64,000 bases of DNA. Source: Hyaloperonospora brassicae (lineage: Eukaryota; Oomycota; Peronosporomycetes; Peronosporales; Peronosporaceae). Position 1 is the first letter of the stretch, and every line of letters begins with the position of its first letter. The translations under genes were made by a program, and so were the position numbers. The stretch is from positions 682,001-746,000 of the forward strand of contig CANTFL010001244.1 of the NCBI GenBank assembly GCA_947650285.1, given 5' to 3'. The notes under the pieces are model-generated. The model was not told the origin of the DNA, ran no database searches, and saw only the letters and a program-made list of their open reading frames with translations. Positions 11,039 to 22,059 of the stretch are shown piece by piece.

Positions 11039-11605
11039 CTAGAGCTTGTTCATCGACGCGACGTCGACCGACTGGACATAGTCCTCAAAGCTCTCAATCG
11101 CTTCCGTAATGTCGTCCATCAGCACGAGCTCGTCGATAATGACGCACTGCACCAGGAGCTTCTTGATGCCGAATGCCACAGGCACGAGCTTGTGGCCTTC
11201 GCCCCACGTGAGGCCTTCAATAGGCAGCGCCTTGATCTTGGTCGCCAGCTCCTCGAGGTCGGTCTCGGCCTCCCACGGCTTGACCTCAATCACCACTTGC
11301 GAGCGCTCCACGGGCTTCTTCTTCTCCTTCTTAGCAGACTTGGCCGCTTCCGCACGCTTGGCGGCCAGAGCCTTTGCAGCTTCGTCGTCCTCGTCGTCGT
11401 CGTCCCCAAAGAGGTCGTCGTCGTCGTCGCCGTCGTCTTCGTCCTTTGTCTGCTTCGGCTCGACCTTCTTGGGCGCTTCTTTCTTGACCGGTACCGCCTT
11501 CTTGGCCCCTACAATGGCCTTCATGGGCTTTGCTCCTTTGATTGGGTGCAGCACGGAGTACTTGGCAGTCTGCACGATCTGGAACTTGGTCATATCGGTC
11601 GGCAT
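11039..11605 (-). CDS. EEF1B: Translation elongation factor 1-beta (eEF1B guanine nucleotide exchange subunit)
   Basis: A single exon of 188 aa starts at the ATG at 11605; the frame upstream lacks another ATG. eEF1B-beta recycles eEF1A-GDP to the GTP form in the cytoplasm. The C-terminal exchange domain is clear: SQVVIEVKPWEAETDLEEL, then LTWGEGHKLVPVAFGIKKL and a terminus in DVASMNKL. Before it lies the family acidic block DDDDDLFGDDDDEDDE followed by a Lys/Ala-rich helix. The N-terminal GST-C-like domain found in many homologues is absent, replaced by a short Lys/Ala/Pro-rich leader. An unseen upstream exon cannot be excluded. The gene is divergent from the methyltransferase gene starting 227 bp away. 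Confidence 0.9.
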   Translation of the reverse strand: MPTDMTKFQIVQTAKYSVLHPIKGAKPMKAIVGAKKAVPVKKEAPKKVEPKQTKDEDDGDDDDDLFGDDDDEDDEAAKALAAKRAEAAKSAKKEKKKPVERSQVVIEVKPWEAETDLEELATKIKALPIEGLTWGEGHKLVPVAFGIKKLLVQCVIIDELVLMDDITEAIESFEDYVQSVDVASMNKL

Positions 11606-11832
11606 CTTGATGGAAGTCGGTTGTGAACGACGGGGCAAATTCGATACTGAACGGTCGAGAGAGAGCCACTCGTTTGGAGCGTGAAATTGTTGTATTGCAA
11701 TGTTATGGTAAGACGTGATGGTATGTAAAATTGTACGACGAGCTCAGCAAATCGAGCGCAAGGACGAATATTACAGACGCACAACTGGGAGGAGAGCTAT
11801 TGGATCAGACACTTTTTGTCTCAATCCATCAC
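11606..11832. promoter_or_regulatory. Shared divergent promoter region, EF-1beta and EEF2KMT-like gene
   Basis: Only 227 bp separate the two start codons on opposite strands, so the core promoters must lie here or within the 5' leaders. The interval contains a CT/GA-rich stretch near 11655. No defined element was recognised. Confidence 0.4.
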
Positions 11833-13133
11833 ATGGAGCTGCAACGTGTGCTGGAAGCCTATCGCGCAATGGAGCCCGTGCGATCGCTGATGCAGACAAT
11901 CAAGACGCAATTTGCACACGAGCAGCAGTGGGCGTCGCTTGCGTTTCAGGTCGAGCATATTTGACGAGCACATTGTACTGTTTTAAACAACTTTTTTTGG
12001 CGAGCTGATATAACACATGGGGGTATGCGTGGATGGATGGATATGCATGGCATCTGTAGGCTCAACTGGTTCAATTCGTGGTGGACGACCCAATTTGTCA
12101 CGACTTTCCCCCGCAGAGGACGTATACATACCGGTTTCTCAAGGCTTTCGTGAGTGGTACGGTCGCACTTCCATTCTGAAGGGTCTCGAGGGTACTACTG
12201 TACGACCAGCAGAGACCGTTGTCATGGCTACATCTTTTGCCATCACCGACACTGTGGACCCCTGAGCTACGCCGTCAGCTGATTGAGTGTGAATTACTGA
12301 ACGTGTGCGTAGAGATTGAGGCTCTGCATGTGGACATTGACGACAGAGTCGTTGAGGCACTGATGGAGTTTGTCCTGAACAAGAAACTGCGCGACGACTC
12401 GCTCTATGCCGAAGCTATGCACTACGTTTCGTACACAGTGCCAACGGCAGCCACTACGTCGAAAGTCGTGACGTGTCGCGTGGCTTCTTTGTTGAATGAG
12501 GTGGGGCTGAGACTCTGGGAAGCTGGTTGGCTGCTGGCCGAGTACGTCCTGCGACACGCGCACGACTTTCACGACAAGACGGTGCTGGAACTCGGCGCTG
12601 GCGTTGGCTTCACAGGCATGGCCCTGGCTTGTGTGTGTCGCTCAAGTCGTGTTGTGCTCACGGACTATGCGCCAAACGTGCTGCAAAACTTGCGGTACAA
12701 TGTCGAGCTCAACTCGGACAAGTTCATCTGCCCAGTGGAAGTACAGGCGCTCGACTGGGGAACGTGGCAGCGAACGGATCGAGAGGATGCAGTGCACCCG
12801 GACATCTTACTCGCTGGAGACTGTGTCTATGACGTGGCAGCTTTTCCAGCCATGATGCATGCTCTCGAGTCATTCTTTGGCGAGCATGAAGGCGGCGATA
12901 CCAGTCAGCAGTCTCAGCGCGTGGCGATTTTTGCCGCGACGATTCGCAACCAGAAGACGTTCCAAGAGTTCCTCGACCAGCTGGCTGAGCACGACATTGA
13001 CTACGTTGATACGACGACGTGTTTGACAGAGACGCTGGAGAAGCAGACGTTTCCGTACTCGAATCGAGATCAGATTCGCATCTGCCGCCTGTCGAGAGCT
13101 GTTCGTTATGCACCTGCAGCATCGAAGAAGTAG
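11833..13133 (+). CDS. EEF2KMT: EEF2KMT/FAM86-type protein-lysine methyltransferase
   Basis: Three exons: 11833-11949, 12060 to about 12149/12153, and about 12313/12315 to 13133, giving 341-343 aa. FAM86 enzymes trimethylate a lysine of elongation factor 2 using S-adenosylmethionine in the cytosol. Exons 1-2 supply the FAM86 N-terminal region with PPQRTYTYRFLKAF. Exon 3 supplies the Rossmann fold with motif I LELGAGVGFTGMALA and the DCVYD (DxxY) motif of this methyltransferase group. Intron 1 (110 bp) ends in TGTAG. Intron 2 is ambiguous: a GTGAGT donor at 12150 with an acceptor at 12314, or a weaker GTGGTA donor at 12154 with TAG at 12312; both keep frame. The frame is open upstream to 11719 without another ATG. 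METTL-type relatives are the alternative, but the N-terminus favours EEF2KMT. Confidence 0.8.
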
Positions 13134-14618
13134 AAACCCGTGGACCTATTTTTCGTCAGTGCTGCAATCGATTGAGCTCTGTGGCAACAGCACGAGCGGG
13201 ATACAATGAGCGTGACCAACTGCTAAGGCAAGTACTTGATATCACGAGACCGTATCTCTGCGAGCTTTGCAGAAGCTGTAGACGATGTGTTCTTTGGATA
13301 CCGCACGCTGGGAATTGTACGCATCTTGACACGGTACTCGCGAGACAAGAACGAGGATCTGTTGTCTTTCCGGTAGGCAAAAGTGACGTGATTTGGGTCA
13401 ATCGCGATGCAGTACACCCGTGCGACCCCAGCAACGCAGTCACGGTGTCGATCATTGATCCAAGTGCTTATTGTGATGTCCTAGCAGCTCGATTGGTTTC
13501 CATCATCTTCAATGGTATTTGCTCCCCTGGTTAGCACGAGCTACCAAAACAAAAGGCCATTTTGCGCTCCGGGACCAGTGTCACCAGCTGTCCGGTAGAA
13601 GCTGCCACGAAGGTCGTCGTTGTAACAACTCACACAAGAATCTTTATCTGCAATCACAATGCTACTTCGCAAATGCGCGATAGTCTCAGCAAAGTCGATG
13701 GCTGCACTACGATCGCAAAGAGCTTCCTAAGCAATGGAAAAACATTGATGGAAATTGTTTGCTGCCCATAGTCCGTCCATAGCCGACATTGCATACTGCA
13801 TCTTTCGACTTGCGAAGCAAAAGACGTGCGTATGATCGATTGTGGATACCCACAAGCATGCTTCAAATGCTTGTAAGTGTTGTGTCCACAAGACAAAGCT
13901 ATTGTTAACAAGTCACTGCTGATGCTATTGTGCTGGAAATTCGAATCTCGAGTGGCGTTTTGACTACCATGCGCTCATGTGCTTGGACAAAAGCTGTATC
14001 ATCGACAACGGTTTGAGGAAAGCTCAAGGACAATTTTGTTCATCGGTACCTGCCCTTCGCGTCTTTATACCGTGAGATACACTGATGTCTCGACAAGGCA
14101 GCATGTACACTGGTTGTCTTGTGTAGACAAACACAGGAACCGGATCACCACGATCGCGTCTAAGATATCGATCGATGCAATTGGAGTGTCCATCAGACGC
14201 TGCGATGCCGTCGTTTCTTATAAGTTTTGATCAGCAAAGTGCACGAAGGCACTCGTGGTACTTGCGGTCAATGTGTTGCTACGCTTTACTCAGTTTGCCA
14301 TACACTGAACGCATAGAGTCAATCCGAGAAGCGCGTGAGCAATCACATCAAGCCGTATAACGCTGAACCACAGGACAATAGTGTATTTTTCTGATCCAGC
14401 GACCTCGCCGAACAACACGACCAGCACAAAATGTGCATCACCTCTGCCTGCATCTAGAAAGCCCACAGACATGCGATGCGTCTCAGCAAACAATACAGCT
14501 GTCCATCCCGATCGAACCACGCGATACAGCTTTGTGATCATCGACCCGGGCGACGACTTTCTTGTGGAAATCAAGACGTCACACGACCAACCGACTCCAT
14601 CTCTACAGCGACATGGTG
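13134..14618. other. Intergenic region with unassigned coding-like fragments
   Basis: Between two converging genes. A minus-strand frame at 13223-13417 and another at 13654-13911 read as plausible protein but are short and broken, with no recognised domain. They may be remnants of a lost gene. No start, splice chain or family match was found. Confidence 0.35.
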
Positions 14619-15451
14619 TCACTTATCTTCATCCACCTCTGCTGCGGGCTTGCCGTCCTTCTCGAGACGACGACGACGGACGTCGTAATTAAATATGCGC
14701 GCAATGTTCACCTCTGTCGTAATGACCGCGTCACGCAGAAACGACAAGTCGTCTTCAATCTGAGCCTACAACATCGCAACGCCGCCGTGCAAACGCACCA
14801 CACTTGTCGTCAATACACAGTACACTGCAGTCCACACGCTCTGCACAACAGCTTTGTCCTCACCAGCTTTTCGGTCGCCGACGCCACGTTCTTTTCCAGC
14901 AAATCGAGAGCCTCTTCGTACCCGTACTCGACCATAACATGAGCCCCGAGCCAGATACAGACCTTTCCCACCGAACAGTCCACCTCGGCCTTGGCATACA
15001 CATTGTCGGCCACATTGAAGTGCGTCTTGAGCACTTCACCGGCATCGCGCTTGGCGATCACGTGGCGGACAATGGCCAAATCTTTGCGGGTGTCTGGAAT
15101 CTTGCGCTTGAACGTCTCCCGACTCGTTTGCAGACTCGTTTCCATGAATTTGTACTTGCTGTACATTTGCTGCAAGGCGTTGACGAGCGGATCAATGGTC
15201 GAGACGCCACACGTGCTCATGAAGGAGTCCACAGAGTCCTACACAACGTCAAGACGAAGACAGAGAAGGACAATGTTCGACCAATGAATGACGGTATGGA
15301 TCCCACAAGAGCGAGCAGCGAGCGCGAAACGCACCACAAAGACAGCAGCGGGGATGCCGCGAGGGTTCCGCTCGCCCATGATGGCGGCATTGAGGCGTGC
15401 GAGCGCGTCGGGGCTCTCGATGGCCGTCGACGAGGCCGCGGAGCTCGTCAT
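14619..15451 (-). CDS. PFDN3: Prefoldin subunit 3 (VBP1-type)
   Basis: Three exons on the minus strand, 15451-15335, 15238-14864 and 14765-14619, encode 212 aa. Prefoldin is the hexameric jellyfish-shaped co-chaperone that hands nascent actin and tubulin to the TRiC/CCT chaperonin; subunit 3 is an alpha-type subunit. Exon 1 contains the family start region NPRGIPAAVF. Exon 2 holds the first coiled coil (LQQMYSKYKFMETSLQTSRE) and the beta-hairpin core (VCIWLGAHVMVEYGYEEALDLL). Exon 3 gives the second coiled coil and NYDVRRRRLEK. Introns are 96 bp (GTGCGT...TAG) and 98 bp (GTGAGG...TAG), both phase 0. The length is close to human VBP1. The exon 2 frame alone would read into intron 2 and stop at 14810. 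Confidence 0.92.
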
Positions 15452-18235
15452 GAGGGAGCTGGCCAGGAGTGGGTGGCTGTGAGGCGGCGTACTTAGGCGA
15501 GTTCTGTGCGATCGAAGTGTACGCACACGGATGCATACTGTACGACTGTTTTGGAGGAGACGGAGAGTCATAAACGTCGACGGACAAATTGGGTAGTAGC
15601 TTCGAAACATGCGTCCATTGCAAGGCGCGATAAAAATAGCTGCATTTTTCTTGCACACTATCTTTGCTCCTGTTGTCCGTGTTTGTCTCGGTTCGTGGTG
15701 CGTGATGCATATCATGGCGCTGCCATTAGTGAACAAAGATACTTTCATTTTTTGCGTCACGTCGGCTTTGTTCCTACCAGAGACCTACTTTTTTACACCT
15801 ACTTTCTGTACCCTACGTGTAATTTGCTCAGCTGCAAGTAAGTCTCTGTCGCTTCGTAGATGAGGCGGAAAGAAAGGGTGAGACAGAAAAGGAGGCTATG
15901 CGGCTCGCCCTTTGACCACATGTGGTTTGCTTGGAGTACTGATACAACGGAGTGAGCGTGTGACATGTCATTGGCACGATGTGTCCCGATGCAAATACTG
16001 TCCTGATTGAGCATAGTTTACAATATTACTCTTGCGAGAAAATCTTGCTTGAGTATTACCTACAGAGGTTATATTTTACATTTTTTACAATAGGTTAATG
16101 AAGGCCGGTAATCGATCAAATAACCCATAGTCGCTGCTAGACGCGCGCGATGGGTGGCGAGTGAGATATTACATAAAATGTTTGTAGTTCGTTGTAGCGT
16201 AAGCAAGATGAAGGAGGTAATCAAAGTAGCTTCAGTACATTAAATATGCAGTTTTACCTTCATTTCCTTCTCAGCAACTCTTGCTCAGATTCTTCACTTC
16301 CTCTGCATGAACGATCGGCGTGTAGTTTATAGGAGCGCACACCCTTGTACTACTTCGGTACAAGGGTTTACCAGTATGCTGTAATAAGTGGCCCCGTTAT
16401 ATCTGATGTAAGTGGTGGATATTCGCGTACCCACTTCGATGTTTGAGTATACGGCTGGGGAGTGCGTTGTGCGTGGAGTGTGACCTATAACATACAATCG
16501 CTATGCAACAGAGGAGATCCCAGTAGTCGTCTTCTGCCACCAATGAGGCGGTCAGTCATAAGCATCGTACATTTTCCGTTTTTCTTTTCAGTACTGCGAT
16601 GGAGAAGATGTGGTGCAAACTATGCTCTCCTTGAGGTCGACTCCGTGGTGAGTGAATAGGAAAGTAATAAGTCCTTCATGGGTGATACCTCTGATCAAGG
16701 GATACTAGCTTTGTACAATGTCCATCATTCGTGCCAGCTACAACCACAACATACTCGCTGTCTTGACATTCGTGTGCTTGCTCCCCACTCCCTGTTTTGC
16801 CGATAAGCGCCCAGCGGTCATTCCTACAATGTCACATAGGACAGTAGGGATGGCGAAACATAGAGGCGCGCCAATCAGCCCAAGCCAGCTCGTCTGTTGT
16901 TGCATATTCGCAACACTTGTTGAACGGCGTTTAAGCTAGAGGAAGAACTACATCTGGAGCGGGAGCTATTTGCACAGCGTATTTCCAAAAGAACTCGATT
17001 GCTCATATGTTTTTCCGCGATCTCTGACGTGATAACAGGCAGCGGCCACTTCGTTTCACAAAAAATGGTGGCAGAGTCGCATTTTATTCTGCTGATGCTG
17101 TTCGTGGCCGTAGGTATAATGCTGCTATCGCTCTCAGTGCTGCTCCTGCTAGTATGGTTCAATGAGAGCGCAGCCTTCGCTGCTTCATATGGCATGTCCT
17201 TACATGTTTGCGCTCTTCTCCCTTATCGCTTATAGTCCAATCACATGCGCGTATGCATGTGTATAGCTTGCAGACACACATAGAAAACAGCTACTGAGAA
17301 TTTTGACTTTTATCCGACGCACACTCACATTATATAGGTCCAGCCGGTACGTTTTACTAGTATAATATGTTAAAAGTGCATTAGCGAGATGAGTGCGCTT
17401 GCACTGCACCCACATAGTGTGTAAGGAGGAATGTAGTCAGTCTGGATCAGTTTAGGTCATTCTGGACTAGATCCGCAGAATTACATGTTGTAAGCAAGAG
17501 ATTGAAGCAAGAGCTGTAGCTTTAACATGCAACCCAATCATACATCTGTGCGGAGAAGATTACATGTACGCGCAAGTTCTCATTGCGTCAGGCCTTTATC
17601 GACAATTTATAAGGTTATTTTCCTCTTCGGCTAGGTACAAACATTCCTTACATGCCGTGGCTAGCGTGACAATAAGCTACAGGCTCCTGCCAGATACACG
17701 AGGTACCAGCCATCCCGAATTGGCCCAACTAATTGTTTATTGGGCTTCATGCTTCTTCGAGAGGCCTATCTCGCTTATGCTAAGATTTACAGGTGGTATC
17801 AGTGAGGCTATGGTGTCACATATTTAATTTAGGAGCTTTGGTTATTATTAAATGTATTTAAACGGCACCGGTGAAATGGAATGTCGATGCATACCCAAAT
17901 CTCCAGAGGAAGGCTAATGGAAATGGAGTTGTCATAGCGGATGCTACTTTCCATGTCAACGCTCCAGCTGTCAGGTTTGGTAGTTGCATGCAATCGATGT
18001 GTGGTCCCACTAAGTCCAAAAAGTACTTTGTCGCTATTCGCTCAGGATAGAGTATGAATCAATTCTCGGATAGTGAAGCCACCTAAGAGGTCTGGAGCCG
18101 CAACGCGTCTGGCGCGCGTCTCAGTACAGGAGAATAAAATATGCATTCTCATAATCGAACAGAAATGCCGTGACAAACACTCACCACTATCTATTTGCCT
18201 TCCAGGCTTACAGTCAATAAAAATGAGGCTAGCCC
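15452..18235. other. Gene-poor region of 2.8 kb, probable transposon debris
   Basis: No supported gene. Minus-strand frames around 16500-17200 read as broken protein-like fragments. A plus-strand ATG frame at 16718-16939 (73 codons) begins with a hydrophobic signal-peptide-like leader but lies over those fragments. A perfect 10-bp hairpin lies at 16341-16367. The AT-rich flank continues to the Gypsy LTR. Confidence 0.35.
16341..16367. repeat. Perfect inverted repeat (10-bp arms, 7-nt loop)
   Basis: ACCCTTGTAC at 16341-16350 is mirrored by GTACAAGGGT at 16358-16367. It could be a hairpin terminator-like structure or a transposon end. Nothing nearby decides. Confidence 0.7.
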
Positions 18236-18764
18236 TGCAGCGGAGCTACACATGTCCTTTAGTCAGAGGAAGACTTAACGCTTTACGAACAACTTTGGTT
18301 CAACGAACAAGACTCAAAGAGTCAACAGCTCTACGAGCAACTTTGGTTCTAAGAACCCGACTCAGAGAGTCAACAATCTCAGAGAGCTTACGGTCCCTGT
18401 TCCAGGGGGGCCAAACGATTCAAAGAATCAAACGCACAGAGTGCACAAGGAGTAGCTGCCTTAACAAGGCGTTGCTACCTCCTTAACGAACGCAAGACGC
18501 CTCAGAGAGGCACTTGTCTTTTGGATCAAAATGGGAAATGAATTTTATTTCTTCTTTTAACCTGAAAGAATACCGTAGAACAAAGTAATTAACCTACTCA
18601 CTTATTTCCTAAATAAACCTCTCAAAAGATCTCGTAATCAATGGTTGACAGACATCAGTCTTCAACAATTGATACTGTGTTCTAATACTACTGTAAAGGG
18701 GATCTCATCCCTTATGTGTACCACACCTACTGTCGACTAACAGTCGACGTGTAACCCCGTTACA
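18236..18764 (-). repeat. 3' LTR of the Gypsy element
   Basis: 529 bp matching 25517-26042 over its whole length, with scattered substitutions and small indels. In element orientation it begins TGTAACGGGGTTACA and ends in GCTCCGCTGCA. Confidence 0.92.
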
Positions 18765-18776
18765 CCCTCCCCCACC
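18765..18776 (-). other. Polypurine tract of the Gypsy element
   Basis: On the minus strand GGTGGGGGAGGG abuts the 3' LTR directly, the expected plus-strand primer position. Confidence 0.75.
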
Positions 18777-18863
18777 AGACTGACGTTTCCACAAAACGTC
18801 AATCGAATTCTTTCCTCAAAGAGGACGATGTGTGTGCGCTTCAGCCTTTCGGTTGGCAAATAA

Positions 18864-19745
18864 AAAAACACCTTGGCATCGCCACCCCATGAGTCATCGA
18901 CCATATCGTCCTACCTCGGCATCGATGTGGAGGTGGATTATGGTAGCGATACCGATATCCATGGTGAGGAGAGGACAATGTCCGACTCACCAGTGCAAGA
19001 GGCAGCGCCTCATACTGCACCAAACCCATTTGACAAGCGTGGCGAAGCCAACGCGCCATCGGTGCCGCATCAAACACTTATCGTGGGCGATTCCATCATC
19101 ATTAATCCACTTGATGAGCAACAACAGTTGGCTATCCGACGAGAGGAGAGCGCTCAGCGCCGTATGCAGCTTGCTGCAACCCTTGAGGGTCATCGTGGTT
19201 ATCTGTCCACCTCACTCAATGTGGAAGAGCGTATACGCCAAACGACAGGTCGTTCCTTGGCAACGTGGGCCATTGGCGCTGATCCAGCATTTTCTGATGA
19301 GGCGGCGAGTCGACAGGTACTTCGCGAGATGTAACTGGAACATCACTTGACGACTCAAAGTCAATACAAGTTGCGACTTGACACGCAAGCACGGGGTGCA
19401 CCGGTTCCACCGATGAAAGGTATACCCATCCTCTTATTCGCAGGCGAATCTCAGGAGGAAGAAGACAACTCTTATGTTCTCCGAATGCATTGGAAACGAC
19501 ACCTCAGCAGCGTGTTAGCTCCCAAAGCAAGTGAAGATTTGGCAGATGTTAGTCTAGAACGAAAGCTTCGGTATGATTACGCCAAGTTTAAGGCCATGAA
19601 CCAGTTGCGAACTCGCACACGCTATGCTCCGGCTGTGCCGATTGATGTGGGTGTTGGTCAAGCGGTATCCAACTACCCACCTGCCTCCACCACTATTGGT
19701 GAGAAGCGCTCTAGGTCGAGGGATGACCCCTGCCACGATGTTTAA
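18864..19745 (+). other. Antisense open frame in the 3' region of the Gypsy element
   Basis: One plus-strand frame runs 294 codons with a single internal stop (TAA at 19332). The first ATG is at 18978. The product would be acidic and Gln/Arg-rich with a helical middle (LDEQQQLAIRREESAQRRMQ). The minus strand has no coding domain between the chromodomain and the polypurine tract, so this frame is not a shadow of pol. The same frame continues to 20174 with three more stops, but there it overlaps pol on the other strand. Antisense ORFs between pol and the 3' LTR are known in some plant Gypsy elements (Grande). No function is assigned. Confidence 0.4.
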
Positions 19746-19794
19746 AAACATCAACGGTGTATGAGCAATCCTGCCGAAGGGGTGTCTCAAACTT

Positions 19795-19992
19795 CTACGA
19801 GTTCCCCGACTCCGGGTACCCTCGCCACTTCACCAGATACTGGTATTGACCCTGAAGACGACGTCGTTTAAGGAGTCGCTCCACATGGAACTGGCGGTTC
19901 CCTTGCTCATCGAGCAGCGTCGGAGGTGGTCGGTATACCGAAGGAGGAGCATGAGAAGGTACTTCTCTAGATGAGTGGTCTCCGTGAGACAT
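19795..19992 (-). pseudogene. Chromodomain at the integrase C-terminus (Gypsy element)
   Basis: The segment FHVERLLKRRR followed by YQYLVKWRGYPESGNS matches the chromodomain fold. The next codon, where the family has Trp (NSWE), is a TAG stop. Chromodomains guide integration toward particular histone marks. Confidence 0.85.
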
Positions 19993-20085
19993 TGAGTAAG
20001 ACCCAGAGTGCGTTTGACGCGATGCGAGCCCGTGTCCAGGCGTTGGAGTTGGGACAAGCCCGGATGGAGGCTCAGCTTGACCTCC

Positions 20086-21330
20086 TCATACGGATTCATC
20101 AACCGATGGTAAGTACAACTTACTCTGCGCAAGCGCCTCCAAGTTCACATGGGACGGGTCCCGATACGGCTTAATCAAACCAACGTAGAACACAAGGTGT
20201 TTGCGCAGTTTGCGCGGAAGGTTGAGCGTATACGCAAGACCCTTATTGGCGACGACCGTGAATGGTCCAATGAAGAGCGGGCGCAACTTTGTCTTGAAGA
20301 CGTCGGACACTACATTTGTAGGTAGGTGTTTAGCATTGAGTATAACTTGGTCTCCGACCTCATAACGTTTAATACAACCTCTGTCTTTAGCATCAGCTTG
20401 TTCCTTATGCTTGTCTTGGCTATCAACCAGTGCGTCACGCACATATCGTAAGACATTTAATCGCGTTGCGAGAAACTCTCTTACCTGTTTTTGAACAGTA
20501 GATGGGCTGATATCAGCAAGCCGATCGGCAACTCCTCCCCCACCAAGCCCTGAACCACGCAGTGGTAGCGTTAACGGAACGCGAGGGTGTGTGAGACCAT
20601 TCACATAAAATGGTGTGTAGCCGGTGGAGGCATGCACGGCGCTATTCAACGCACACTCAACGACAGGTAGCATCAAACTCCAACGCCTTGGCGTTTCAAC
20701 GCAAACCCTGCGCAAGATGCCACCGATGATACGATTCACTCGCTCGGTTTGACCATCAGTCTGCCGATGATCCGATGTGGACATGTCCAAACGTGTGCCG
20801 AGCACCTTGGAGATGGACTTTCAAAACTTCCCAGCGAAGCGAGGATCTCTATCAGAGACAATTGCCAATGGCAAACCGTGTTGTCGAAACACTTGATCGA
20901 TAAACAGCGTAGCTGTACCTTCACCGCCAATGGTATCCACAACCGCCGCTAAATGAGCCATCTTGCTTAACGGTCAACAAAGACCACAATACCCGTATTT
21001 CCATACGAATCCTTCGGTAATCCGAACAGGAAGTCCATACTGATGGACTCCCAACACCCTTTGGGTATAGGCAAACTAGCCAGCGGCGCGGCCGCGTAAG
21101 GTGATGGTTTCACCCGTTGACACGTTTCACACGTACGCACATATGTGCTCACTCATTAGTACAGTTTTGGCCACCAATAGCACTTGGCTAACTGAGCAAT
21201 AGGTCTTCTTACAACCGAGATGACCGCTCACCGCAGTATCATGCGCCTCATAGAGGATCCGATACTTCAACTCCTCATCATGAGGGACAACGATGCAAGG
21301 GGTATCCTCCACATCCGTGCTATAGCACAT
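20086..21330 (-). pseudogene. Integrase of the Gypsy element, frameshifted
   Basis: Two or more frames carry the zinc-binding region (HDTAVSGHLG, TCETCQR), the core with catalytic Asp in ISMDFLFGLP and IVSDRDPRF, and the Glu motif DGQTERVNR. Stops and a frame change near 20815 and 20965 break it. The C-terminal GPY-like region continues to 20086. Confidence 0.85.
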
Positions 21331-21378
21331 CAGGCCCTGATCGGTAGAATATCGATGTAACCTCGCACGTATCCGTGC

Positions 21379-22059
21379 CTACAATTCTACTTCCGAGTCC
21401 TTAAACTCCTCGCTCCCTAGATCACGTAGCAGAGCTACACAATGCTCATCCTTGGCACACGCCGTACGGATTAGGTCAGTGACCGACGATGACATACTCG
21501 TAACATGAGCAAGCTCATAGTCAGGCCTGCGTGACAACGCATCAGCCAAAGCATTCTGCTTGCCCGGCTTATACTTCACCTCGAAGTTGTACTCGGCAAA
21601 GAAGGAAAGCCAACGAGTCATTCTCTGAGAGAGATGAGGCGACTGGGTCGCAGTGCGTAGTGACGCATGATCGATATATATCACAAACGGCTTAGAGCCA
21701 AGAAGATGAACGCTGAATTTGACGAGAGCATACTTCATTGCAAAAAGCTCTTTGTCATGAACTGGATGGTTCTTTTTAGCTGCTTTCAGCTGCCGGGACT
21801 CAAACGCAATTACGCGTTCCCGTCCATCCGAATCTGTCTGTAACAGAGCGCTGCCTAGGGCAAAGTCAGATGCGTCACAGACGACACTGAAAGATCGATC
21901 GGGGGCAGTCAAATCCAAGATTGGCGCATGAAGGAGACTCTCCTTTACTGCTTGAAAAGAATCATGCTCGGTGCTAGTCCAGCACCATTCCACATTCTTT
22001 TTAAGGAGATTGGATAATGGCTGAGCCATACCTGCGTAATTCGCACTGTACTGGTGCAA
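21379..22059 (-). pseudogene. RNase H domain of the Gypsy element
   Basis: This is the longest intact piece of pol. It has the RT connection (AQPLSNLLKKNVEWCWT), RNase H residues in FSVVCDASDFALGSAL and ESRQLKAAKKNHPVHDKEL, and the TDH-like YIDHASLR. It ends before the integrase zinc region, with a stop at 21379. Confidence 0.85.

Noticed and set aside
14381..14692. Plus-strand ORF overlapping the prefoldin 3' end
   Set aside because: It overlaps the last exon of prefoldin on the other strand and has no family signature.
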